A stretch of DNA of 64,000 nucleotides from Mesorhizobium sp. M00.F.Ca.ET.216.01.1.1 (GCF_004010325.2 NZ_SADR02000013.1:124001-188000); one strand, 5' to 3'. Shown: positions 34,242-42,608, numbered from the stretch's first letter. The notes: a model not told the origin generated them from the letters alone. Program-made: numbers and translations.

Positions 34242-35102
34242 ATGTCCGTCCTGAAGAAGATCGAGGCCAAGCTCGAAATCATGGCGCCCGGCGATCGTGA
34301 GATCGGGCAATACATTGTCGACAATCCGGACCAGATGCTGCGCCTGTCGACGGCGGCCCTCGCCGCCGAGATCGGCCGCAGCCAGTCGAGCGTCGTCAAG
34401 TTCAGCCAGAAGCTGGGCTATGGCAGCTATCAGGAGCTCAAGCTCGCCGTCAGCGAGGCCAAGTCGCAGGAATGGCAGGTCCCGGCCGGAATGATCCATG
34501 GCTCGATCGAGGTTGGCGACAGCTATCTGGTGATCCTGCGCAAACTGATCGGCAGCAAGCTTTTGTCGATGCAGCAGACCGTCGCCGCCAACAATGAGCA
34601 GGACATCGGCAAGGCGTTGGAGATGCTGAACCGCGCCCGCCGCATCCATTTGGCCGGCGTCGGCGCGTCTTCGCTGGTGGCGCGCGATTTCTCGTACAAA
34701 TTGATGAAGCTCGGCCGCAATGTCCTTCACGACAGCGATAGCCATGTGCAGATGGCCAATGTCTCGACGCTTGGGCCTGATGATGTGCTGTTCGCGCTCT
34801 CCTATTCCGGGGCGAGCATTGAAACCTTGCGGATAGCCGAGCTAGCCCGCAAGCGTGGCACGACGGTGGTCGCCGTCACCGGTCTTCACGACAATCCGTT
34901 GAGCCGCGTTGCCGATATCCGTCTCCACACGATTGCCGACGAAGAACGCGCACGCTCCTCGTCGATCACGGCGCGGGATGCGCAGCTGACGCTGACCGAC
35001 CTCTTGTTCATCCTGCTCGTGCAAAAGCAGCCCGATGCCAACGAGTATGTCCATAACAGCGAGGTCGCCGTCTCGGTGCTGAAGGCCGACCGGTCTTCCT
35101 AG
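34242..35102 (+). CDS. RpiR-family regulator with SIS domain (MurR-like)
   Basis: A 286-residue regulator. An N-terminal HTH_6 domain (LKKIEAKLEIMAPGDREIGQYIVDNPDQMLRLSTAALAAEIGRSQSSVVKFSQKLGYGSYQELKLAVSE) is followed by a C-terminal SIS domain (ARRIHLAGVGASSLVARDFSYKLMKLG, VLFALSYSGASIETLRIAELARKRGT). SIS domains of this family sense phosphosugars; MurR of E. coli senses MurNAc-6-phosphate. Divergent from murA, and with matching palindromes before itself and murQ, it is the clear candidate for control of the salvage island. The SDR gene follows 39 bases later. Confidence 0.92.
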   Translation: MSVLKKIEAKLEIMAPGDREIGQYIVDNPDQMLRLSTAALAAEIGRSQSSVVKFSQKLGYGSYQELKLAVSEAKSQEWQVPAGMIHGSIEVGDSYLVILRKLIGSKLLSMQQTVAANNEQDIGKALEMLNRARRIHLAGVGASSLVARDFSYKLMKLGRNVLHDSDSHVQMANVSTLGPDDVLFALSYSGASIETLRIAELARKRGTTVVAVTGLHDNPLSRVADIRLHTIADEERARSSSITARDAQLTLTDLLFILLVQKQPDANEYVHNSEVAVSVLKADRSS

Positions 35103-35141
35103 CGCCGTCGAGCCGTGGTAATTCGTAAAGGGAGAAGTTCC

Positions 35142-35822
35142 ATGACATCCGACATCGCAGTAATCGCGGGAGCAGGGCCGGGGTTGAGCGCCTCGCTTGC
35201 ACGCCTTCTCACCAAAGAGGGTTTTCGTGTGGTTCTTGCGGCCCGCAACGTCGCGAAGCTGAGGCCATTGGTTGACGAGACCGGAGCGCTGGCCGTCGAA
35301 ACGGACGTCGCCGATGCCGCGTCGGTTGCAAACCTGTTCGACGCTGCCGACAAGGCCGGTCCGCTTGCGCTGGTGGTGTTCAATGCCAGCGGGCGCACGC
35401 GCGGACCGATTGCCGAGCTCGATCCCGAGGCGGTCAGGCACGCACTGCTGGTCGGCGCCTATGGCGGCTTCCTGGTTGGCCAGCAGGCCGCGCGCCGGCT
35501 GCTTTCCCGCGGTTCCGGGTCGATCCTGTTCACCGGCGCCACCGCCAGCGTCAAGGGATTTTCGGGCTCGGCCGGCTTTGCGATGCCAAAGTTCGGCCTG
35601 CGCGGACTGGCGCAATCCATGGCTCGCGAGCTTGCCCCGAAGAACATCCACGTTGCGCATTTCATCATCGATGGCGCGATCGCGCCGCCCGGACAGTCTG
35701 ATGAGACCGACAGGCGGCTGTCTCCGGACGCGATCGCCGAGGCCTACCTCACGGTCCATCGGCAGCACCGCAGCGCCTGGACCTCGGAGCTCGAGCTGAG
35801 GCCATGGGTCGAGAATTTCTGA
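35142..35822 (+). CDS. Short-chain dehydrogenase/reductase-like protein lacking the catalytic Tyr
   Basis: A 226-residue Rossmann protein. The nucleotide loop is AVIAGAGPGLSASLARLLTKEG and the Asn region VVFNASGRTRGPI. The Y-x3-K motif is replaced by F-A-M-P-K (GSAGFAMPKFGLRGLAQSMARELAPKNIHVAHFIID). It follows rpiR and precedes metQ. The ATG at 35142 has GGGAGAA upstream; an in-frame start at 35115 is weaker. Without the Tyr it may be a divergent SDR using another acid, or a binding protein. Confidence 0.82.
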   Translation: MTSDIAVIAGAGPGLSASLARLLTKEGFRVVLAARNVAKLRPLVDETGALAVETDVADAASVANLFDAADKAGPLALVVFNASGRTRGPIAELDPEAVRHALLVGAYGGFLVGQQAARRLLSRGSGSILFTGATASVKGFSGSAGFAMPKFGLRGLAQSMARELAPKNIHVAHFIIDGAIAPPGQSDETDRRLSPDAIAEAYLTVHRQHRSAWTSELELRPWVENF

Positions 35823-35992
35823 CCAACCGGCCTGCCGTGCTCACCGGTGTGCAATCTTTGAGAGAATATTCCCGGCTCCATGTTTGAGAAGAAATGCAGT
35901 TCTTTGATCCGGCGAAGAGCATTGCCGATGATGTCATCAAGGCTTCGCATCCCGCCTGGCCGATATGACTTCAGGATCGCAAGGAACGCATC

Positions 35993-36847
35993 ATGTCCGA
36001 ACGCGGCAACGCTTCTACGCCTCTCATTTCATCAGTTGTCACCCGGCGCGCCGGCCTCGCCGCGCTTCTTGCCTCGGCGCTCGCGATTGTCGGCCTGGCC
36101 GCGCCGAATCAGTCATTCGCCGAAGACAAGAAGGCGATCAAGGTTGGCATCATCAGCGGCGAGGACGAGGACGTGTGGCGCGTCGTCACTGCCGAGGGGG
36201 CAAAGCGAGGCCTGACGATTGAGACCGTGGTGTTCAACGATTACACCCAGCCCAACGAAGCGCTCGAGCGTGGCGAGATCGACGCCAACGCCTTCCAGCA
36301 CAAGCCCTATCTCGACAATCAGATCAAGCAGCAGGGCTATCACATCGTTCCTGTCGGCTATACCGGGGTCTGGCCGATCGGCCTGTATTCCAAGAAATAC
36401 GCGAAGGTCGCCGACCTGCCCGAAGGCGCCGTCATCGGCCTGCCCAACGATCCGTCCAACGAAGGCCGCGCCCTGCGCGTGCTGCAGAACGAGGGCATCA
36501 TCAAGCTGAAGCACGGCACCGGTATCCTGGCAACGACCGCCGACATCGCCGACAATCCGAAGAAGGTGGCGGTCAAGGAACTCGACGCCGGTATTGTCGG
36601 GCGCTCGGTGGAGGATCTCGACGCGGCCGTGGTCAATACGGACTGGGCACTGAAAAGCGGCCTCACCCCCGAAAACCGCATCGCCCAGGAACCGGTCGCC
36701 GATAATCCCTATCGCAACTTCATCGCTGTCAAGGCTGGCAGTGAAAACGAGCCCTGGGTGAAGACGCTGGTTGCCTCCTACCAGAACGAAACGGTGAAGG
36801 CCGAGTTCGATCGCGTCTACAAGGGTACTGGTCTCAGCGCCTATTGA
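35993..36847 (+). CDS. metQ: Methionine-type ABC transporter substrate-binding protein (MetQ/NlpA family)
   Basis: A 284-residue protein with an N-terminal export signal (VTRRAGLAALLASALAIVGLAAP, then A-x-A near residue 43) and the NlpA core. That core includes KVGIISGEDEDVWRVV, NDYTQPNEALERGEIDANAFQHKPYLDNQ, IGLPNDPSNEGRALRVLQNEGIIKLK and VVNTDWALKSGL. No lipobox cysteine is visible, and TRRAG before the hydrophobic stretch hints at a Tat-like signal. AAGGAA precedes the ATG. With metN and metI it forms an importer; D- or L-methionine is the usual ligand of the family, but related sulfur compounds are possible. Confidence 0.9.
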   Translation: MSERGNASTPLISSVVTRRAGLAALLASALAIVGLAAPNQSFAEDKKAIKVGIISGEDEDVWRVVTAEGAKRGLTIETVVFNDYTQPNEALERGEIDANAFQHKPYLDNQIKQQGYHIVPVGYTGVWPIGLYSKKYAKVADLPEGAVIGLPNDPSNEGRALRVLQNEGIIKLKHGTGILATTADIADNPKKVAVKELDAGIVGRSVEDLDAAVVNTDWALKSGLTPENRIAQEPVADNPYRNFIAVKAGSENEPWVKTLVASYQNETVKAEFDRVYKGTGLSAY

Positions 36848-36886
36848 TGCATCCGGGCGTCGATATCGCGGATATCGGAAAAGAAA

Positions 36887-36922
36887 GCGGTCCGCGTCCA
36901 GACGCGGACCGCGACCGTATTT
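36887..36922 (+). terminator. Strong intercistronic hairpin between metQ and metN
   Basis: Arms GCGGTCCGCGTC (36887-36898) and GACGCGGACCGC (36901-36912) are perfectly complementary over twelve bases with a two-base gap, followed by GACCGTATTTT. It lies inside a 100-base gap of an ABC operon. It could stabilise the metQ message or act as a partial terminator so that the binding protein is made in excess of the ATPase. Confidence 0.65.
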
Positions 36923-36947
36923 TGCGGATGCCAGAACAGGAACGGAC

Positions 36948-38045
36948 ATGAACCAGCACTTCACTGCATCTGTCGAACTCGCAGACAAGGTCGACAGCCG
37001 TTCTGCGGGATTGGGAGACGTTGTCCGTCTCACCGAGCTGAAGCGACGCTTCGGCGAGACTGCAGCGCTCGACGGCGTCTCGCTCACAGTGCGCAAGGGC
37101 GAGATACTCGGCCTCATTGGCCGCAGCGGCGCCGGCAAGTCGACACTAATCCGCTGCCTGAACGGTTTGGAGCGGCCGGATTCGGGGCAGGTGTTCATCG
37201 AAGGCCGGGAGATAAGCCGGCTCGGCGAACGCGAGCTGCAACCGCTGCGCCGTCGCATCGGCATGATCTTTCAGCACTTCAACCTGCTTTCGGCCAAGAC
37301 CGTCGAAGGCAATGTGGCGCTGCCGCTCAAGATCGAAGGCCGCCCCCGGGCTGAGCGCCGGGCGCGCGCAGCCGAGCTCCTGCAACTTGTCGGCCTGTCG
37401 GATAAGGCAAAGGCTTATCCGTCGTCGCTGTCGGGCGGGCAGAAGCAGCGTGTCGGCATTGCCAGGGCGCTGGCGGCGCGCCCGGCGCTGTTGCTCTCGG
37501 ACGAAGCGACCTCGGCGCTGGATCCGGAGACGACGCGCTCCATCCTTGCTCTGCTCAGGGATATCAACCGGCAGCTCGGCCTAACCATTCTGCTGATCAC
37601 CCACGAAATGGAGGTGATCCGTTCGATCGCCGATCGCGTCGCGGTGATCGACGCCGGGCGGATCGTCGAGCAAGGCCCGGTCTGGTCGGTCTTTGCCAAC
37701 CCGCGTTCCGAGGTCAGCCGCAGCCTGCTCGGCGCCATCCGGCCGGAACTGCCGGCCGAGATACAAAGCCGGCTTGCGCCGGCGGCCGGCGAGGAGACGA
37801 TCCTCAGGATCGATGTTGCCGGCGAGGCGGCGCGCGGTCCGCTGCTGTCCGACCTTGCCGCTGCCGTTCCAGGCCCGTTCCGCCTCATGCATGGCGGCAT
37901 CGATCATATCCAGCAGCAGCCTGTCGGCACGCTGTTCCTGTCCGTCCCCGGCGCCGATGCAAATCATCTGGCGCAGGTGATCGCGTTCTTGAAGGCCCGC
38001 CAGGCGCGGGTGGAGGTGCTTGGCCATGTCGCCGGTTTTGTTTGA
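36948..38045 (+). CDS. metN: Methionine-type ABC transporter ATP-binding protein (MetN)
   Basis: A 365-residue ATPase with Walker A GRSGAGKST at 58-66 (the SGAGKST form is typical of MetN), signature LSGGQKQR from 161 and DEATSALDPETT. A C-terminal NIL-type domain (VPGPFRLMHGGIDHIQQQPVGTLFLSVPG) in MetN binds the transported amino acid and inhibits transport. Its 3' end overlaps the metI start. An additional N-terminal stretch of about 27 residues precedes the first strand. Confidence 0.94.
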   Translation: MNQHFTASVELADKVDSRSAGLGDVVRLTELKRRFGETAALDGVSLTVRKGEILGLIGRSGAGKSTLIRCLNGLERPDSGQVFIEGREISRLGERELQPLRRRIGMIFQHFNLLSAKTVEGNVALPLKIEGRPRAERRARAAELLQLVGLSDKAKAYPSSLSGGQKQRVGIARALAARPALLLSDEATSALDPETTRSILALLRDINRQLGLTILLITHEMEVIRSIADRVAVIDAGRIVEQGPVWSVFANPRSEVSRSLLGAIRPELPAEIQSRLAPAAGEETILRIDVAGEAARGPLLSDLAAAVPGPFRLMHGGIDHIQQQPVGTLFLSVPGADANHLAQVIAFLKARQARVEVLGHVAGFV

Positions 38046-38682
38046 GCTTCTGCTTCGTTCGATCTGGGAAACCATCCTGATGACGGCCGCATCCGGCCTC
38101 ATCTCGCTGGTTTTCGGCCTGCCGCTCGGCCTGGCGCTGGTCGCCACCGACCGTGGCGGCATCGCTCAAAGCCTTTGGGTGAACCGCGTACTTGGCGCGG
38201 TCATCAACGGCTTCCGCTCGGTCCCCTTCATCATCCTGCTGGTGGCGCTGATCCCGCTGACGCGGCTGATCGTCGGCACCTCGATCGGCACCTGGGCAGC
38301 CATCGTGCCGTTGTCGATCGCGGCGACGCCCTACTATGCCCGCATCGCCGAAGTGTCGCTGCGCGAGGTGGATCACGGGTTGATCGAGGCGGCGCGCGCC
38401 ATGGGCGGCAACCGCTGGACGATCATCCGCGAGGTGCTGGTGCCGGAGGCTCTACCCGGCATCGTCGCCGGCTTTACGGTGACGCTGGTGACGCTGATCG
38501 GCGCCTCGGCCATGGCCGGCGCCATCGGTGCCGGCGGGCTTGGCGACCTCGCCATCCGCTATGGCTACCAGCGCTTCGAGACCAGCGTCATGGTCGCCGT
38601 GGTGATCGTTCTGATCATCCTGGTCTGCGGCATCCAATGGGCCGGTGACCGGCTGGTCGCAAGGCTGGATCACCGCGCGTGA
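38026..38682 (+). CDS. metI: Methionine-type ABC transporter permease (MetI)
   Basis: A 218-residue permease with five hydrophobic segments. The MetI pattern is present: LLRSIWETILMTAASGLISLVFGLPLG, NGFRSVPFIILLVALIPLTRLIVGTSIG, the EAA loop DHGLIEAARAMGGNRWTIIREVLVPEALPG, and GGLGDLAIRYGYQRFE. The ATG at 38026 lies inside the end of metN with GGAGG nine bases ahead, so translation is coupled. It completes the MetQ-MetN-MetI importer. Confidence 0.94.
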   Translation: MSPVLFELLLRSIWETILMTAASGLISLVFGLPLGLALVATDRGGIAQSLWVNRVLGAVINGFRSVPFIILLVALIPLTRLIVGTSIGTWAAIVPLSIAATPYYARIAEVSLREVDHGLIEAARAMGGNRWTIIREVLVPEALPGIVAGFTVTLVTLIGASAMAGAIGAGGLGDLAIRYGYQRFETSVMVAVVIVLIILVCGIQWAGDRLVARLDHRA

Positions 38683-38898
38683 CGGGCGCTCTTGCGGATG
38701 GCCTTTCGAAGCACTGGCGCGCCGTCCCGTAGATCCGCCAAAGACTATCCGCCCGAACGTTATTTTCCCGCCGGCCGTAAGACACGGCGCTGACTTTCTT
38801 CTATTCACGTCGAGATTGGATTGCGCGTTGCTTTGATCGGAACCTCTTGCATGTCACCGTGACGCGGGGCTGGGCTTGTCCAACGAAGGAGCTTGACC

Positions 38899-39939
38899 AT
38901 GGCCAGGATTGTACCCGTGCTCGATCTGAGCCGCCTCGAACAGGGCGCGTCGGAGCAGCGGACCTTTCTGTTCGACCTGCGCACGGCAGCCCGCGATGTC
39001 GGCTTCTTCTATCTCACCGGCCACGGAATATCGGCGCTGGATATCGCAGAGGTGCTCGACGCTTCGCGCCGGTTCTTTGCCCTGCCAGAAGCCGACAAGC
39101 TGGCCATCGAAATGGTCAAGTCCCCGCAGTTCCGTGGCTACACGCGCGCCGGCGGCGAACTGACCCGGGGCAGGGCCGACTGGCGCGAACAACTCGACAT
39201 CGGCGTCGAGCGCCAGGCCATACCGCAAGGGCCCGGCGTTCCCGCCTGGACGCGGCTGCAAGGGCCGAACCAGTGGCCTGCGGCTTTGCCGGAACTGAAG
39301 CTGGCGCTGCTTGCATGGCAGAACAAGGCGACTGCGGTGGCGATCCGCTTGCTGGAGGCTTTTGCCCTGTCGCTCGACCAGGCCGAGGACGCCTTCGATC
39401 CGATCTATCGCGGTTCGCCCAACCATCGCATGAAGATCGTGCGCTATCCCGGCCGCAATGCCACCGGCGGCGACCAGGGCGTCGGTGCGCACAAGGACGG
39501 CGGCTTCCTCACCCTGCTGCTTCAGGACGAGAACAAGGGGTTGCAGGTCGAGTATGACGGAAGCTGGGTGAATGTGGATCCGATTCCCGACACGCTTGTG
39601 GTCAATATCGGCGAACTGCTTGAGTTGGCGTCGAACGGTTATCTCAGGGCGACCGTTCATCGCGTCGTGACGCCACCGGCCGGTGTCGAGCGGATTTCCG
39701 TTCCCTTCTTCTTCAGCGCCCGGCTCGACGCGACGATCCCGCTGCTCGCTCTGCCCGAGGAACTGGCGGCCGAGGCACGCGGGCCGGCGAGCGATCCGGA
39801 CAATCCGCTGTTCAGCAATGTCGGAGCCAACGTGTTGAAAAGCCGCCTGCGCTCGCATCCCGACGTGGCGCGGCGCCACTATGCAGATCTTTTCGAAAAG
39901 GGAGCGGCACTCGCCCATGGTGCTGCGCAAATAGAGTAG
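38899..39939 (+). CDS. Isopenicillin-N-synthase-like 2-oxoglutarate/Fe(II) oxygenase
   Basis: A 346-residue double-stranded beta-helix oxygenase. It has the N-terminal DIOX_N region (VPVLDLSRL, DVGFFYLTGHGI) and the Fe(II) triad H198-x-D200 (GAHKDGG) and H254 (ATVHRVV). The R-x-S co-substrate motif appears in VERISVPFF. GGAG precedes the ATG at 38899. It lies 216 bases after metI on the same strand. Because such enzymes oxidise small metabolites, a link with the imported sulfur amino acid or a derivative is a reasonable inference, not shown. The reaction is unknown. Confidence 0.9.
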   Translation: MARIVPVLDLSRLEQGASEQRTFLFDLRTAARDVGFFYLTGHGISALDIAEVLDASRRFFALPEADKLAIEMVKSPQFRGYTRAGGELTRGRADWREQLDIGVERQAIPQGPGVPAWTRLQGPNQWPAALPELKLALLAWQNKATAVAIRLLEAFALSLDQAEDAFDPIYRGSPNHRMKIVRYPGRNATGGDQGVGAHKDGGFLTLLLQDENKGLQVEYDGSWVNVDPIPDTLVVNIGELLELASNGYLRATVHRVVTPPAGVERISVPFFFSARLDATIPLLALPEELAAEARGPASDPDNPLFSNVGANVLKSRLRSHPDVARRHYADLFEKGAALAHGAAQIE

Positions 39940-39989
39940 GAATTTTCGTCATTCTGCTGACTTTTAGAATGCTATTCGTCGTCATTGCT

Positions 39990-40111
39990 GCCGAACATTC
40001 CCACATAGATTGCATCGTTCGACGGTTTCCTCCCATTCCGTCGAACGGTGTTCCCCTCTGAAGGTGTAACCTTCTTTTTGGCCGGGCCGCATTCGAGCCC
40101 GGCCTTTTTTT
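39990..40111 (+). ncRNA. Candidate trans-acting small RNA, AbcR/alpha-r15 (suhB)-like
   Basis: Within a 317-base gap lies a perfect nine-base stem, GTTCGACGG / CCGTCGAAC (about 40016-40046). Its 12-base loop contains CCTCCC, an anti-Shine-Dalgarno motif. It is followed by a single-stranded TTCCCCTCTGAAGG stretch and a terminator hairpin GGCCGGGC / GCCCGGCC (40080-40104) with seven T. This layout, stem with CCUCCC loop, second C-rich region and strong terminator in about 100-120 nucleotides, is that of the Hfq-dependent AbcR sRNAs of rhizobia that silence ABC-transporter mRNAs. The 5' end is approximate. Confidence 0.6.
40080..40111 (+). terminator. Rho-independent terminator of the sRNA candidate
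   Basis: Perfect eight-base GC arms GGCCGGGC and GCCCGGCC around a nine-base loop, followed by TTTTTTT. No protein gene ends nearby on this strand except the oxygenase 140 bases upstream, which supports an independent short transcript. Confidence 0.8.
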
Positions 40112-40178
40112 GCCTGCAGTCCTTGCGAGTTGCCCTCAAGGGAACCTGTCCAGTTCGGAGATAGGGGCAGGCTGTGTT

Positions 40179-40231
40179 TTGCACCTGATTTAAAACGTTT
40201 GCATTTTTACCTGAGGCGATTACAAACGTTT
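40179..40231 (+). promoter_or_regulatory. LacI-family promoter with two AAACGTTT operators
   Basis: AAACGTTT occurs at 40193-40200 and again at 40224-40231, centres 31 bases apart (about three helical turns). The first lies in the 17-base spacer between TTGCAC (40179-40184) and CATTTT (40202-40207), which look like -35 and -10 boxes. A central CG with A/T arms is the usual LacI/PurR-type operator form. The site lies just before the LacI gene, so it most likely serves autoregulation. Confidence 0.55.
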
Positions 40232-40256
40232 CAAACAGTTCGTTTCGGGAGGAACG

Positions 40257-41300
40257 GTGCCAGCTCGTGTCACCACGCTGAAGGAACTTGCGGCGAGTCT
40301 CGACCTGTCGATAACGACGGTTTCGCGGGCGCTTGCCGGCCATGAGCAGATCGCCTTGAAGACTCGCGAGCGTGTCGCCAAAGCGGCGCGTCTGGCCGGC
40401 TACGTTCCCAACACCGCGGCGCGCACCCTTGTTTCCGGCCGCAGCGGCTTCGTCGGCCTGGTGCTGCCGATCCGTGGTCCCAACCTTGTCGATTCCTTCC
40501 TCGGCGAGTTCGTCACCGGGCTTGGCGAAGGGCTGGTATCGCACGGCGCCGACCTTATCCTCGCCACCGCAGCACTTGACCAGTCCGAGCTGTCCGTGCT
40601 GCGCCATGTTGTCGAATCCGGCCGCGCCGATGGTGTCGTCGTCACCCGCATCGCCGAGGTCGACGCGCGTCTCACCTACCTGCGCCAACGCGGCTTTCCG
40701 TTCGTCGCCCATGGCCGGCTGCTCGACAACGGCTTTGCCTACAACTGGCTCGACACCGACGGCGCGCGCGCCTTCGGTGAAGCCTTCGACATGCTCTACG
40801 ATCTCGGACACCGCCATTTCGGCCTGGTGACGATTTCCGAGCCGATGACCTTCCGCCATCTCAGGCAGGACGGTCTCGCCGCCGCCATCGGCCGCCGCGG
40901 CGACCCGTCGGTGCGGCTCGATGTGGTAACCGCGCCGCGCTTCGATCGCGGCGCCCGCATCCAGGCCGTCAACCGCATGCTGCAGGACCCCGACCGGCCG
41001 ACGGCGATTGTTGCCCTGTTCGACGAACTGGCGCTGACGGTGATGGAAGAGGCGGCCCGCACCGGCCTGACCGTGCCGCGCGATCTCTCCGTTATCGGTT
41101 TCGACAATATCGTCGCCTCGGCCTATGCGCCGCCGGGCCTCACCACCTTCGACGCTTCGATCCGCCAGTGCGCGCGCGAGATCGCCGACATGCTGCTCAC
41201 GATCATCACCGATAAGCCGGCCGCACCGCTGACGCGCGTGATCCGGCCGACACTGGTTCCGAGGGCGAGCCATGGACCCGTACCGCAGGCAAGAAGCTGA
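40257..41300 (+). CDS. LacI-family transcriptional regulator
   Basis: A 347-residue repressor with a LacI helix-turn-helix (VTTLKELAASLDLSITTVSRALAGHEQIALKTRERVAKAARLAGYVPNTAARTL, about residues 5-58). The periplasmic-binding-like effector domain includes GFVGLVLPIRGPN, GLVTISEPMTFRHLRQDGLAAAI and DLSVIGFDNIVASAYAPPGLTTFD. It uses a GTG start preceded by GGGAGGA. It is first in the rightward unit with the sugar ABC genes and the GH63 hydrolase, whose substrate or product is probably its effector. Confidence 0.93.
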   Translation: MPARVTTLKELAASLDLSITTVSRALAGHEQIALKTRERVAKAARLAGYVPNTAARTLVSGRSGFVGLVLPIRGPNLVDSFLGEFVTGLGEGLVSHGADLILATAALDQSELSVLRHVVESGRADGVVVTRIAEVDARLTYLRQRGFPFVAHGRLLDNGFAYNWLDTDGARAFGEAFDMLYDLGHRHFGLVTISEPMTFRHLRQDGLAAAIGRRGDPSVRLDVVTAPRFDRGARIQAVNRMLQDPDRPTAIVALFDELALTVMEEAARTGLTVPRDLSVIGFDNIVASAYAPPGLTTFDASIRQCAREIADMLLTIITDKPAAPLTRVIRPTLVPRASHGPVPQARS

Positions 41301-41336
41301 CGCCGGCATGACGGCGCATATCTAGGGAGGAAGACC

Positions 41337-42608
41337 ATGATGAACGCGTTGAAGAAACTGGCAGGTGCCGCGATAGCACTGTCGCTTGCCTCAGGTGGCG
41401 CATACGCCCAGCAGGTGCTGTTCTGGTCGACGCAGGCGCGTCCGGTCGAGGAAACTCAGAAGATGCGCGACGAGGTGCTGAAAGGGTTCGAAGGTGCTGT
41501 CGACTATCAGGTTGCCGAGGACGGGCCTTGGCTCACCCGTCTCCAGGCCGAGCTGCAGGCCGGTTCCGGCAGCATCGGCGTGCTTGGCGGCCTGCACGGC
41601 GACTTCTCCACCGTCGGCGCGAACCTTGTCGCTCTGTCCGGCGTCGATATCGGCGGCGTCAAGGTCAACGACGGCTACAAGAAGCTCGGCATGCTCGGCA
41701 CCGGCGAACAGAAATACCTGCCGTGGATGCAGGCCACCTTCCTGATGGCGGCCAACAAGCAGGCGCTACAATATCTGCCGGCGGGCGCCGATCTCAACAA
41801 GATCACCTATGACCAACTGATCGAATGGGCGAAGAACATCGCCGAAAAGACCGGCTCGCCGAAATTCGGCTTTCCGGCCGGTCCCAAGGGGCTGAAGCAC
41901 CGTTTCTTCGAGGGTTTCCTCTATCCGTCCTACACCGGCTCGATGGTGACCAGGTTCCGCTCGGCGGAGGCCGAGACGGCGTGGAACAAGTTCAAGGAAT
42001 TGTGGCAGTACACCAATCCGAATTCGACCAACTATGCCTTCATGCAGGAGCCGCTGCTGACCGGCGAGGTCTGGGTAGCGTTCGACCATGTGGCGCGGCT
42101 TGCCGAAGCCTTCAACCAGAAGCCCGACGACTTCGTCGCCTTCCCGGCGCCGGCCGGCCCGGCCGGTCGCGGCTACATGCCGGTGGTCGCCGGCGTCGCC
42201 ATCCCCAAGACCTCGCCGGATATGGACAAGGCCAAGGCGCTGGTCGCCTACATGCTGAAGCCGGAAACGCAGATCGCGACGCTCAAGGCGACCAATTTCT
42301 TCCCGGTCGTCGACGTCAAGCTGCCTGACGACATGCCGGCCTCGGTGAAGGCCTTCAGCCCGGTGATCGCAACCATGACCGGTGCTCCCGATGCGCTGCC
42401 GGCACTGCTGCCGATGGGGCTCGGCGGTCTCGGCGGCAAGTTCAACCAGGTCTACACCGACAGTTTCGAGCGCATCGTGCTCGGCGGCGAGGACGTGCAC
42501 GGCGTGCTCGAGGAAGAGGCGACGGCGCTGAAGGCAATCATCGACCAGTCGAAGGCGCCGTGCTGGGCACCCGACAAGCCATCCGAAGGCGCCTGCCCGG
42601 TCGATTAA
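41337..42608 (+). CDS. Sugar ABC transporter substrate-binding protein
   Basis: A 423-residue binding protein with a signal peptide (MNALKKLAGAAIALSLASGG then AYA, cleavage about residue 25). It has the type 1 binding-protein pattern QVLFWSTQARPVEETQKMRDEVLKGFEGAVDYQ, DGPWLTRLQAELQAGSGSIGVLGGLHGD and DFVAFPAPAGPAGRGYMPVVAG. A GGGAGGA site lies before the ATG pair at 41337/41340. It heads the importer that includes the two permeases and ATPase downstream. The cytoplasmic GH63-type hydrolase in the same unit suggests a small glycoside ligand such as glucosylglycerate. Confidence 0.9.
   Translation: MMNALKKLAGAAIALSLASGGAYAQQVLFWSTQARPVEETQKMRDEVLKGFEGAVDYQVAEDGPWLTRLQAELQAGSGSIGVLGGLHGDFSTVGANLVALSGVDIGGVKVNDGYKKLGMLGTGEQKYLPWMQATFLMAANKQALQYLPAGADLNKITYDQLIEWAKNIAEKTGSPKFGFPAGPKGLKHRFFEGFLYPSYTGSMVTRFRSAEAETAWNKFKELWQYTNPNSTNYAFMQEPLLTGEVWVAFDHVARLAEAFNQKPDDFVAFPAPAGPAGRGYMPVVAGVAIPKTSPDMDKAKALVAYMLKPETQIATLKATNFFPVVDVKLPDDMPASVKAFSPVIATMTGAPDALPALLPMGLGGLGGKFNQVYTDSFERIVLGGEDVHGVLEEEATALKAIIDQSKAPCWAPDKPSEGACPVD

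Noticed and set aside
35894..35968. 24-codon frame upstream of metQ (possible leader peptide)
   Set aside because: The start site is weak, it has only the initiator methionine, and there is no terminator/anti-terminator pair to suggest attenuation.
35823..35992. SAM riboswitch in front of metQ
   Set aside because: I could not find the conserved SAM-II or SAM-I blocks in the 170-base leader.
39972..41309. Long frame antisense to the LacI gene, reaching into the sRNA region
   Set aside because: The LacI helix-turn-helix and effector domain on the other strand are clear; this frame has no domain.
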